From Bacteroidaceae bacterium (GTDB lineage Bacteria > Bacteroidota > Bacteroidia > Bacteroidales > Bacteroidaceae): a stretch of DNA of 64,000 bases. Below are positions 32,644-39,989 of this stretch, one piece after another. The notes under the pieces were generated by a model. The model made no database searches, had not been told where the DNA came from, and saw only the letters and a program-made list of their open reading frames with translations. Position numbers and translations under genes: made by a program. The first letter of the stretch is position 1. Each line of letters opens with the position of its first letter. The stretch lies in NCBI GenBank assembly GCA_017469685.1, contig JAFUFW010000018.1, forward strand, positions 1 through 64,000, read 5' to 3'.

Positions 32644-34212
32644 TTATTTCAGCGTCATGCAGTCGATGTCGGGCATCCAGCCGTTGGCATTGTAGAGGCG
32701 AACGGTGTTGGAGCCTTTCTGCAGGTAGACGGTAGCTGTGATGCGGCCGGGCAGGCTCCAGTTGCGCGAGTGTGTGGCGAGCGTAGTAATGTGCTTGCCG
32801 TTGATCTCGAGTTCCATGTCGCGGTCCTCGCCGCTGTAGTAGACGAAGGTCATCTTGCGATAGCCAGCTTTCTCCACATAGACGTCCTTCCAGACGATGT
32901 CGTTGTCGGCGCTCTGGCCAAGGAAGCCTGCGACATAGCCTCCCATAGCGTCTTCCTTAGCACGGTAGATGGCGGTTTTCATTGCCACGTTGTTGCGCAG
33001 TTCCTGGTACTTCTGCATATAGGCAGTCTCGGCCTCATACACCTTACGGTCGATGCGCTTCTTTGTCTTGGCCGTGAAGATCTGAGTGCCATGAGCGGGC
33101 ACGATGGCATTGAATTCGCCCGAGATGGCGGGATAGTCGAGATGGTCGAAACAGTCGTGGCAGACGACGGGGTCGGCCATGTCAAGGACATCCCACGTGA
33201 AGCTTACCTGCTGCTCTTCGTCGCTCGGGTTGTAGATGGCAAAGGCGCGCTCCGGGCCGTGCAGCTTCTTGATATCTTTCACCAAGAGGTAGCACTCGCC
33301 GAGCTTTGCGGCTACGTAGGCCTGCAGGTGGAGCGGGTCTTGGTTCAAGGCGATGAGATCCTTGTTGCACATGAGCTTCAGGGCTGCGGGCTTGATGTTG
33401 GCCATGTCGCAACCGATGAGCAGAGGCGACGACATGATGCACCACATGCCGAAGTGTGTGCGGTCCTCGATTTCTGACATCGAACGGCCCACCTCAAGCA
33501 TGTCCATGTCGTTGTAGTGACCGTCGTGGCAGTAGGCACTCAGGTAGAGGTTCTCGGCCAGGATGCCCTTGACGCTCCTCCAGGCATCATAGATGTCGCC
33601 CGTCGTGCGCCACGAGTCGGCAACATCGGCGCTCCATGTGCCGGGGTAAGCCCAGCGGCACATATTATAGACGATGCCCTTTTTCTTGACGCTCTTTATG
33701 GCGTTGCTGATCTTTGTGTACTGATCGCGCTCGTCAAGCCCCATGTGGTTGCCGCCGCAGTAGTCCACCTTGATGAAGTCGAAGTCCCAATCATCGAAGT
33801 AGAGCTGGCAGTCCTGCACTTCGTGGCCTGCAAAACCTACGCCTAAGCCCCAGGCATGGCGGTTGCCGCTGCCACATGTGTTGTCGCCGGCGTCGCTGTA
33901 GATACCGGCCTTGAGGCCGAGGCTGTGGATATAATCTACCAGCGAGCGCATGCCCGAGGGGAAGAGTTTCGTGTTCAGGCGCAGGTTGCCGTCCTCGCCG
34001 CGGCCATCCCAATAGCCGTCGTCGATGTTGATAAACTGGTAGCCGGCTTCCTGGAGGCCGCTCTTGTGCATGGCATCAGCCTGCTGGCGGATGAGCTGCT
34101 CATTGATGTTCAGGGCAAAGGTGTTCCACGACGACCAGCCCATCGTGGGCGTACGCTGGGCCATGGCAACCGTAGCCACAGCCAGCAGCAGAAGGAGAAA
34201 GTTTTTACGCAT
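32644..34212 (-). CDS. GH27 alpha-galactosidase with C-terminal CBM35-like module
   Basis: 522 residues; signal peptide MRKNFLLLLLAVATVAMAQ. The GH27 barrel starts at PTMGWSSWNTFA and covers about 20-300. The nucleophile is Asp150 in FIKVDYCGG and the acid/base is probably Asp237 in YNDMDMLEVG. GIYSDAGDNTCGSGNRHAWG carries the conserved substrate-site Cys and Gly. Residues 300-385 form the antiparallel C-terminal domain, and about 390-522 (YEAETAYM...) looks like a CBM35-type module. It removes alpha-galactose from plant galactosides or side chains. Its own transcript probably starts near a weak -7 motif (TATCTTTA, 34248-34255). Array B follows its stop. Confidence 0.92.
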   Translation of the reverse strand: MRKNFLLLLLAVATVAMAQRTPTMGWSSWNTFALNINEQLIRQQADAMHKSGLQEAGYQFINIDDGYWDGRGEDGNLRLNTKLFPSGMRSLVDYIHSLGLKAGIYSDAGDNTCGSGNRHAWGLGVGFAGHEVQDCQLYFDDWDFDFIKVDYCGGNHMGLDERDQYTKISNAIKSVKKKGIVYNMCRWAYPGTWSADVADSWRTTGDIYDAWRSVKGILAENLYLSAYCHDGHYNDMDMLEVGRSMSEIEDRTHFGMWCIMSSPLLIGCDMANIKPAALKLMCNKDLIALNQDPLHLQAYVAAKLGECYLLVKDIKKLHGPERAFAIYNPSDEEQQVSFTWDVLDMADPVVCHDCFDHLDYPAISGEFNAIVPAHGTQIFTAKTKKRIDRKVYEAETAYMQKYQELRNNVAMKTAIYRAKEDAMGGYVAGFLGQSADNDIVWKDVYVEKAGYRKMTFVYYSGEDRDMELEINGKHITTLATHSRNWSLPGRITATVYLQKGSNTVRLYNANGWMPDIDCMTLK

Positions 34213-34381
34213 AGTAGTTAGTGGTTTATTGGGTTTGCTTTGCGGTGTAAAGATAGTAAAAGATTAGATATTAGGAACTAAAGATTAAAGAAATTACCAC
34301 TCAGAATTGATTTTTCTGATTATTTGCAGCACAAAAGAACAAAAACCACGACCTCGAATCCGAATCTCTAATCTTTTTAGC

Positions 34382-34389
34382 TAACTTTG
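34382..34389 (+). promoter_or_regulatory. -7 promoter motif of purN
   Basis: TAACTTTG, exact match to TAnnTTTG, 24 bp before ATG 34414; the leader would be about 17-20 nt. Confidence 0.7.
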
Positions 34390-34413
34390 CCACGCAAACA
34401 AATCTGCAAGGTC

Positions 34414-34977
34414 ATGAATATAGCCATATTTGCGTCGGGAAGCGGCAGCAACTGCGAGAACATCATCCGCTATTTCCGCACATCGGAGCGCATCCACGTG
34501 GTGCTCGTAGTGAGCAATCGCCCTGACGCCTACGCACTTGAGCGGGCCAGACGCCTGGGAGTGCCGACGGCCGTTGTGCCGAAGGGTGAGCTCAACACCC
34601 CAGAAGGCATAATGCCGCTGCTTAAGAAGCACGACACAGACTGCATCGTGCTTGCAGGATTCCTGCCGATGATTCCGGACTTCCTCATCGATGCCTATCC
34701 ACAGAAAATAGTCAACATACACCCTGCACTGCTTCCTCGCTACGGAGGAAAGGGCATGTGGGGCCACCACGTGCACGAGGCTGTCAAGGCGGCTGGCGAC
34801 ACAGAGACGGGCATCAGCATCCACTACGTCACGCCCGTGTGCGACAGCGGCGAGATGATTGCGCAGTTCAGCACACCCATCAGCCCCGACGACACGCCCG
34901 AGACGATTGCCATGAAAGTGCATGAGCTGGAGATGGCCCACTTCCCGCAAGTGCTCGAACAGCTGTGGAGCGACTAA
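34414..34977 (+). CDS. purN: Phosphoribosylglycinamide formyltransferase
   Basis: 187 residues from ATG 34414; a TTG at 34387 lies inside the promoter and is rejected. The start MNIAIFASGSGSNCENIIRY is the GAR transformylase nucleotide-binding turn. VLAGFLPMIPDFLIDAYPQK, IVNIHPALLPRYGGKGMWG and GISIHYVTPVCDSGEMIAQ contain the catalytic Asn-His-Asp set (NIHPALLP for Asn and His, D in VCDSGEMIAQ). It uses 10-formyltetrahydrofolate to formylate GAR, the third step of purine synthesis. It is a single-gene unit. Its last 4 bases overlap the stop of the convergent phosphoesterase gene. Confidence 0.95.
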   Translation: MNIAIFASGSGSNCENIIRYFRTSERIHVVLVVSNRPDAYALERARRLGVPTAVVPKGELNTPEGIMPLLKKHDTDCIVLAGFLPMIPDFLIDAYPQKIVNIHPALLPRYGGKGMWGHHVHEAVKAAGDTETGISIHYVTPVCDSGEMIAQFSTPISPDDTPETIAMKVHELEMAHFPQVLEQLWSD

Positions 34978-36074
34978 GGCGTGCGCGTAAGTTCGGCTAC
35001 GACGTACTCCGACTGGGTGCCGATGCGGAAGCGGCCGCCCCAGATGCCTAAGCCTGAAGAGACGTAGTAGCGAGTAGAACCACGCTGGTAGCTGCCCCAA
35101 GAGCACTCGAACAGGCGGTCCGTGACCCACGAGACGGGCCATACCTGCCCACGATGGGTGTGACCGCTGAACTGAAAATCTATGCCACAGCGCTCAGCCT
35201 CATCAAGGTTGTATGGTTCATGGTTAAGTACAATTGTGTAGGTAGAATCCTCTATTCCTTCAATAAGCTCTCTTAATCTCTTACGTCCGTGGTTGCCGTG
35301 GTCGTCACGCCCTATGATGGCCACCGAAGGAGCTACGTACGCCACGCTGTCAACAAGCAGGCGGATGCCGGCATCGGCAAGGAACTGCATGGCCTGCGGC
35401 TTGTTGCTGTAGTACTCGTGGTTGCCAAGGCAGGCATAGACAGGAGCTTTCAGCCTCCTGAACTCCTGGGCCATATCCTCCTCAATGAGAGGCCGCACGC
35501 TGATGTCGATAATGTCGCCGGCAATAAGAATGAAGTCGGGGGACTCTGCATTCATCATGTCAACCCAGCGGGCAAGCTCACGCCGCGGGTTGTGGTAGCC
35601 AAGGTGCAGGTCGCTGGCCATAAGAATCTTGTAGTCGCGACCTATGGGTTTCTCGGTCGGCAATGTCGCGCGCACGCGTACCTTATTATAATAATGCGCC
35701 TTGCCGTATGCCAGCAAGCCAGCCAACGCCACAAAGATTACCGCCGCAGAAATCCAGTTGGCCACAAGCCACGACCGAGGTATCACGTGAAGCAGGCGGC
35801 CCAAATCGAGCACAACAAACAGCATCACAGCATACAGGATGACGATGAGCGACGACGTACCTATGACGTAAAGCACACGAGCCGCTGGCAAAGGAAGGCG
35901 GTCGAGCATACTTGTGAAATCAAGGAAAATGGACAGGAAGCACAGTGTGAAGAGGGCTATGACTACCACCTTCCAGCCTGAGGCCAGAGGAAGAAGAATC
36001 CACAGGTGCCAGCCAAGGTAAGCGATGGCCGCCACGGGAAGCAGCACGAAGAGTACGAACCAAAAAATATTCAT
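34974..36074 (-). CDS. Membrane-anchored calcineurin-like metallophosphoesterase
   Basis: 366 residues. The first 130 contain about four membrane helices (FWFVLFVLLPVAAIAYLGWH onwards), followed by a YkuE-type metallophosphoesterase domain. Metal ligands: ASDLHLGYH, ILIAGDIID, CLGNHEYY, LNHEPY and SGHTHRGQ. Proteins of this kind act on phosphoesters at the cytoplasmic membrane, in some cases lipid precursors; the exact substrate is unknown. The promoter motif is at 36123-36130. It converges with purN, overlapping by 4 bp. Confidence 0.88.
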   Translation of the reverse strand: MNIFWFVLFVLLPVAAIAYLGWHLWILLPLASGWKVVVIALFTLCFLSIFLDFTSMLDRLPLPAARVLYVIGTSSLIVILYAVMLFVVLDLGRLLHVIPRSWLVANWISAAVIFVALAGLLAYGKAHYYNKVRVRATLPTEKPIGRDYKILMASDLHLGYHNPRRELARWVDMMNAESPDFILIAGDIIDISVRPLIEEDMAQEFRRLKAPVYACLGNHEYYSNKPQAMQFLADAGIRLLVDSVAYVAPSVAIIGRDDHGNHGRKRLRELIEGIEDSTYTIVLNHEPYNLDEAERCGIDFQFSGHTHRGQVWPVSWVTDRLFECSWGSYQRGSTRYYVSSGLGIWGGRFRIGTQSEYVVAELTRTP

Positions 36075-36122
36075 TGTTGCGGTTAATTGTTAATTCTGTT
36101 TTTTGCCGTTCGTTTTTCTTCA

Positions 36123-36171
36123 CAAAGTTATAGCTTTCCGGAAAAAGCTGAGAGTGGCAAGCTATAACTTT
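36123..36171. promoter_or_regulatory. 13-bp inverted repeat over divergent promoters
   Basis: AAAGTTATAGCTT (36124-36136) and AAGCTATAACTTT (36159-36171) are perfect complements separated by 22 bp. The left arm contains the minus-strand -7 motif TAACTTTG (36123-36130) of the phosphoesterase gene; the right arm abuts the region where the glycerate kinase promoter should lie. It could be a shared operator or a hairpin. Confidence 0.55.
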
Positions 36172-36224
36172 AATATTTTTTGTAACTTAGCGGCGCAAAA
36201 CTACAATTGTTAACGCAACATCGA

Positions 36225-37271
36225 ATGAAAATAGTCGCTGCCATTGACTCCCTGAAAGGCTGCCTGACGTCGGCCGAGGCCAATCGCGCTGCAAGATGCG
36301 GCGTGCTCGAAGTATTGCCAGAGGCTGAGGTCGTTGAGTTCACCGTCAGCGACGGCGGCGAAGGTTGGCTATCCGCAGTCAGGAGGAAAGGCGACGAAGA
36401 TGTTGCCATAACCGTCGACGACCCGCTCCGCCGCCCTGTCTGTGCCCGCTATCTCGTTCGCGGGCATACGGCCATCATCGAAGTGGCGGAAGCCTGCGGG
36501 CTCAGTATCCTGTCCACCTCAGAGCGGAATCCGCTCGTCGCCAGCAGTTTCGGTGTAGGGCAGATCATCACCGACGCTCTCAGCAGAGGCTGCACAAACC
36601 TCATCATAGGTCTCGGAGGCTCTGCCACAAGCGATGCCGGAAGAGGGATGATGGAAGCGCTCAAAGGCCAGCAAGTCCCTGCAGACATAAGCGTCACCAT
36701 AGCCACTGATGTCGACAATCCTCTGTATGGCCCTCACGGTGCTGCTGCCGTTTTTGCACCTCAGAAAGGAGCTACGGACGAGATGATTGAAGAGCTGGAC
36801 AGGCAAGCACGACTCTTTGCCCGCAAAGCCGCGCAGCAGTCGGGCTTTGACCGCTCCTGGGAGCCCGGGGCAGGAGCGGCGGGCGGCCTCGGCTACGCTT
36901 TCATGCAGTTCTTCAACGCCACGCGCCGACCTGGCATTGACCTCTTGATCGACAGTGCAGGCTTCGACAGCATCATTGCCGACGCCGAGATCATCATCAC
37001 CGGCGAAGGGCATGCCGACCGCCAGACGCTGATGGGAAAAGCGCCCATGGGAATCCTGCGCCGAGCGCAATCTCGGCACATCCCCACCATACTGATTGCC
37101 GGGCGCATAGATGGCCGCCAAGCACTCCTCGAAGCTGGCTTTGCCGATGCAATCTGCATAAACAAAAAAAGCCTCCCCATCGGGGAAGCCATAAAGCGCG
37201 ATATTGCCATAAAAAACATCAAAACAGCTGTTTCAGCAGCAATCTCATCACTTAACTTCCGTAACAAATAA
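36225..37271 (+). CDS. Glycerate kinase (GlxK/GarK family)
   Basis: 348 residues from ATG 36225 (MKIVAAIDSLKGCLTSAEAN); the frame opens 6 codons earlier but this Met matches the family start. Hallmarks: SDGGEGW, ACGLSIL, GLGGSATSDAGRGMMEAL for the nucleotide-binding loop, and ITGEGHADRQTLMGKAP near the end. It phosphorylates D-glycerate to 2-phosphoglycerate, linking glyoxylate or sugar-acid breakdown to glycolysis. It is a single gene, divergent from the phosphoesterase. Its 3' end contains a terminator-like hairpin for the opposite strand. Confidence 0.93.
   Translation: MKIVAAIDSLKGCLTSAEANRAARCGVLEVLPEAEVVEFTVSDGGEGWLSAVRRKGDEDVAITVDDPLRRPVCARYLVRGHTAIIEVAEACGLSILSTSERNPLVASSFGVGQIITDALSRGCTNLIIGLGGSATSDAGRGMMEALKGQQVPADISVTIATDVDNPLYGPHGAAAVFAPQKGATDEMIEELDRQARLFARKAAQQSGFDRSWEPGAGAAGGLGYAFMQFFNATRRPGIDLLIDSAGFDSIIADAEIIITGEGHADRQTLMGKAPMGILRRAQSRHIPTILIAGRIDGRQALLEAGFADAICINKKSLPIGEAIKRDIAIKNIKTAVSAAISSLNFRNK
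37164..37189 (-). terminator. Minus-strand terminator inside the end of the glycerate kinase gene
   Basis: On the minus strand a GC-rich stem (GCTTCCCC / GGGGAGGC with one mismatch, loop GAT) is followed directly by seven T residues. It would stop the transcript of the convergent MGMT-type gene (37337-37642) within the glycerate kinase coding region. Confidence 0.55.
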
Positions 37272-37336
37272 ACCTAACTTCCGAAACTGATTCACCCTTC
37301 ATCCGGATCCACTTCGCTCTGCTACAGCATAGAGTC

Positions 37337-37642
37337 CTAAGGTTCCCATGTGAATCTCTGCATATCAACGCAACCATTCCCCTTCAACCGCACGCCCTCT
37401 GACATAAGCAGTATAGCCTGTTCGTGCCAGCCAGGCACCGTCCGCCCGACGCTGTTCACAACCCTATGGCAAGGCAAGCCCAGCTCCAGCGGAGCTTCCT
37501 TCATTGCCCGACCTACAGCCCTCGAGTGGTTGGGCCAACCCGCCAGTTCGGCCACACGACCGTACGACATAACACGACCAGCGGGAATCTGCCGCACGAT
37601 ATCATAGACCTCAGCAAGAAAAGCATCGTGGTCAAAAGTCAT
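37337..37642 (-). CDS. Short MGMT-family DNA-binding protein
   Basis: 101 residues, only the C-terminal DNA-binding domain of O6-alkylguanine-DNA alkyltransferases. The helix-turn-helix region is SYGRVAELAGWPNHSRAVGR and the alkyl-acceptor motif is PCHRVV with Cys present (about residue 58). Thus it is not the Trp-containing ATL type that only flags damage. Short forms with Cys are widespread and usually listed as MGMT family protein; repair activity is plausible but not certain without the N-terminal domain. Its promoter motif is at 37685-37692. It converges with glycerate kinase. Confidence 0.85.
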   Translation of the reverse strand: MTFDHDAFLAEVYDIVRQIPAGRVMSYGRVAELAGWPNHSRAVGRAMKEAPLELGLPCHRVVNSVGRTVPGWHEQAILLMSEGVRLKGNGCVDMQRFTWEP

Positions 37643-37684
37643 ATTCGCTCTTTAGACTAAGTTTATCACACCTCATATTTTCAA

Positions 37685-37692
37685 CAAAGATA
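37685..37692 (-). promoter_or_regulatory. -7 promoter motif of the MGMT-type gene
   Basis: Minus-strand TATCTTTG, an exact match to TAnnTTTG, 43 bp upstream of the start. Confidence 0.6.
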
Positions 37693-37765
37693 GTGATTTT
37701 ATGCAAAATACATTCTGCTGCTGCACTTTTTAATGTATTTCTTTTTGTCTTTTACCGTTTTTCAA

Positions 37766-37773
37766 TACCTTTG
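37766..37773 (+). promoter_or_regulatory. -7 promoter motif of the structured RNA
   Basis: TACCTTTG followed by CCACG, the form seen at other strong promoters of this window (45799, 34382). It places an RNA start near 37779 with no reading frame for 190 nt. Confidence 0.7.
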
Positions 37774-37777
37774 CCAC

Positions 37778-37964
37778 GTGCTTCAGTGAGGCACACCCTT
37801 TTTATTTGCTCAAATCTCTGACACGAACTGCGACCTCGAACAAGAGTTTTTTGCGAGCAAAGATGTTACCCATGGGGCATGCACTTTCGTGCAGGCTTCT
37901 CCGTAGGGTAATATAGGATGTCGCAGGCCTGTGTCAGAGTATGGCTGAGGTCTGCACTTTTTAT
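37778..37964 (+). ncRNA. ssrS: Structured small RNA, probably 6S RNA
   Basis: A transcript of about 187 nt is bounded by a consensus promoter and a T-rich end (37958-37969). It folds as a long rod: GTGC-TTCAG at the 5' end with CTGAG-GCAC at the 3' end (37943-37957), then CTCTGACAC (37816-37824) with GTGTCAGAG (37931-37939), then TGCGAC (37829-37834) with GTCGCA (37920-37925). A bubble with a small CTCG/CGAG hairpin follows, then GTTACCC with GGGTAAT and a terminal TGCAC-TTTC-GTGCA hairpin. Length, closing stem, central bubble and terminal loop agree with 6S RNA, which binds RNA polymerase holoenzyme in stationary phase. I cannot run a covariance search, so the family name is tentative; that it is an RNA gene is more secure. 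Confidence 0.6.
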
Positions 37965-37973
37965 TTTTTGTTT

Positions 37974-38851
37974 ATGAAACGTATATTGTTCATCCTTTTG
38001 TTGGGATTACTCCCAAGCCCTTCCTTCTCACAAGACATAATCATTACAAAAGAAGGAGACGTAATTGAAACTTTCAATCTGTTTGAAAAAGACAGTTCCT
38101 TTTTCTATTCTCTATCCCCAGCCAGGATAGTGTGTTTCAACGTATTGAAAAGGACAAACTTCTTATGATAAAATATAAAGACGGTAGAAAGGTTTACTTC
38201 AACAGACAAGAGTTTGATTACAATCAGAACAATAATACACATCCAGCCAACATAATAGAAGATAATCCTGCAGAACGCACATTAACAACCAGAAAAAGAC
38301 AGGTTACTCATACAGAAGCAGTGAAAAGAACAAAAGTCTTTCATCCTTATATTGAGCTGCAATACAGGCATATGCTTTATGGAACGGACATTGACAATGA
38401 ATTATCCCAATTATATGCCCCGGCATTAGCACTCAGGACCCAATACACAGGAACAAAGAACTGGTTTATTGAATATATTTGCGGATTTCAATACGCATTC
38501 GGCCACGAAAAAGAAGAAAATGGGAATAGGATTAATGTAAAAAACCTATCTGTAATAGAAGCTCTTCACGTTGGCCCCAACATAAAGATAAGCAGCAATA
38601 GAAGCTTCTCTTTTTACGGCGGATTCGGCCTACGCACTTCATTAATGTGGAATATAGGCGGTGTTGATATGCAGAACTTTATGGTCTCGGGAGATTGGAG
38701 GCGCTTTATTGGGGATTTTGAAGCAGGGGCTCTATACATTCACAAAAAAGTAATATTGGGGAGTTCTTTTGGCTTAGACATAACAGCCCAAGAACGGGAT
38801 ACAAACTTAAGAAGCATCTCTTTCTGTATTAGTATGGGGTATGGAATATAA
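37974..38851 (+). pseudogene. Frameshifted outer-membrane-type protein gene, AT-rich
   Basis: Two overlapping frames form one gene. Frame one, from ATG 37974, gives a signal peptide (MKRILFILLLGLLPSPSFSQ) and DIIITKEGDVIETFNLFEKD. Frame two (open from before 38132) continues VFQRIEKDKLLMIKYKDGRK and runs to TAA 38849-38851. The N-terminal pattern (GD-I-A/E...Y...I-K-D-L-MIKYK-GRKV) is common in Bacteroidales surface proteins and crosses the junction, so a single base was lost near CCCCAGCCAGGATAG (about 38117-38130). The rest resembles a small beta-barrel (YIELQYRHMLYG, FSFYGGFGLRTSLMWN). The gene is clearly more AT-rich than its neighbours and begins right after the small RNA, suggesting acquisition. 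A sequencing error cannot be excluded. Confidence 0.65.
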
Positions 38852-38852
38852 A

Positions 38853-38889
38853 AAAACGGTGAAACCTTTAAACAAGGTTTCACCGTTTT
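38853..38889. terminator. Strong bidirectional terminator
   Basis: AAAACGGTGAAACCT (38853-38867) and AGGTTTCACCGTTTT (38875-38889) form a perfect 15-bp stem with a 7-nt loop and A/T runs on both sides. It ends the frameshifted gene on the plus strand and the etf operon on the minus strand. Confidence 0.9.
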
Positions 38890-38916
38890 TTAAATCAACT
38901 ATTTCTGTAAAGAACT

Positions 38917-39984
38917 TTAGAAAAGAGGTGAAAGTTTCTCACCGCTATCTGGTGTGAAGTCGAGACCGAGGACTTTGGCAATGGTGGCAGCGAACTGCTT
39001 TGTGTAGAAAGGGCCATTGTTGGAGGCCTCGCCTAACGATGGTACGCCCTTGCCCCAAGCCATAAACCACGTCGCTTCAGAACCTTTGGTACTGGAGCCA
39101 TGGTCGCCCCAGCCTTCTACAAAGCCACGGCCATGGTCGCAGGTTATGAGGTAAGCTGTCTTGCCACGATAGAACGGGTCGTTCTCGCATGCTTCGTAGA
39201 TGTCGCGGATGAAGGCATCGGTGCCTTGAATGGCGTCAAGATAGAAATCATACTTGCGCGAATGAGCCCATTCATCAATATCGCCGAATGAAATCCACAT
39301 GACCTTTGGATGGTCGGCCATCAGCGTCTCGAGTGCATAAGCGTATGTGAAAGCATCAAAATGCTCCGAGCGCCAGTAACGAGGCATGCCTGCGAGCATT
39401 CGCTCGGCAAGCTTCAGGCGTGGCGTCTGCTTCTTTGCTACGGGAGCTTCATAGGACACGCTGGCTGGAATGCCTGCCTGCTCGTTGTGAATGACATAAC
39501 GCGTAGACTGCCAAGAACCATACATGACGACGCTTCCATGATAGCGCTTATCCTCATTTGCGGCTTCGAGCACGTTGCGATGAGGATTGTTGACGGGGTC
39601 ATTGCTTCTGATGGTTTCGTCCACCATGCCGGTCATCATTTCGCTGTAGCCAGGATAAGAGATATTAGTCTTATTAGCCACCTGCATCTTGCTGCCCTTG
39701 TTGCGGTTGCCGATAACGAGGCCCTGTTTGGCTATGGTATTCCAGACAAAGGGCATCAGAGTCGCACGTCGCTCCTCGGGTGTTGCACGCCAATATGTGT
39801 TGCGCAAGAGTGTCGTGTCACGGACCTGCTTGGCATTAGTCATCAAGACCTCCTCAGCGCCGGCGAATACCTCTTGCCAGCGAAGGCCGTCGATAGTGAT
39901 TATCACCAGACGAGGCTCCTTGCCGCCTTTGGCTGAGACCAATAGAGGGAACAGGAGCAGGAGAGCTATGAGACTACGTTTCAT
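38917..39984 (-). CDS. Secreted alkaline-phosphatase-superfamily hydrolase
   Basis: 355 residues with a signal peptide (MKRSLIALLLLFPLLVSAKG). Metal-binding elements of the alkaline phosphatase/sulfatase superfamily are present: IITIDGLRW, ISYPGYSEM with a likely Ser/Thr nucleophile region NISYPG, FGDIDEWAH, and ITCDHGRGFVEGWGDHG. It probably hydrolyses a phosphate monoester or diester in the periplasm; the substrate is not deducible. It lies 5 bp after the acyl-CoA dehydrogenase gene, as the last gene of the etf operon, although no metabolic link is obvious. A strong terminator follows at 38853-38889. Confidence 0.8.
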   Translation of the reverse strand: MKRSLIALLLLFPLLVSAKGGKEPRLVIITIDGLRWQEVFAGAEEVLMTNAKQVRDTTLLRNTYWRATPEERRATLMPFVWNTIAKQGLVIGNRNKGSKMQVANKTNISYPGYSEMMTGMVDETIRSNDPVNNPHRNVLEAANEDKRYHGSVVMYGSWQSTRYVIHNEQAGIPASVSYEAPVAKKQTPRLKLAERMLAGMPRYWRSEHFDAFTYAYALETLMADHPKVMWISFGDIDEWAHSRKYDFYLDAIQGTDAFIRDIYEACENDPFYRGKTAYLITCDHGRGFVEGWGDHGSSTKGSEATWFMAWGKGVPSLGEASNNGPFYTKQFAATIAKVLGLDFTPDSGEKLSPLF

Positions 39985-39989
39985 CTTAC

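Noticed and set aside
37337..37642. Alkyltransferase-like (ATL) protein
   Set aside because: ATL proteins have Trp in place of the acceptor Cys; here PCHRV keeps Cys.
38100..38170. Programmed ribosomal frameshift in the AT-rich gene
   Set aside because: No slippery heptamer or downstream pseudoknot is visible; a simple one-base deletion explains the break.
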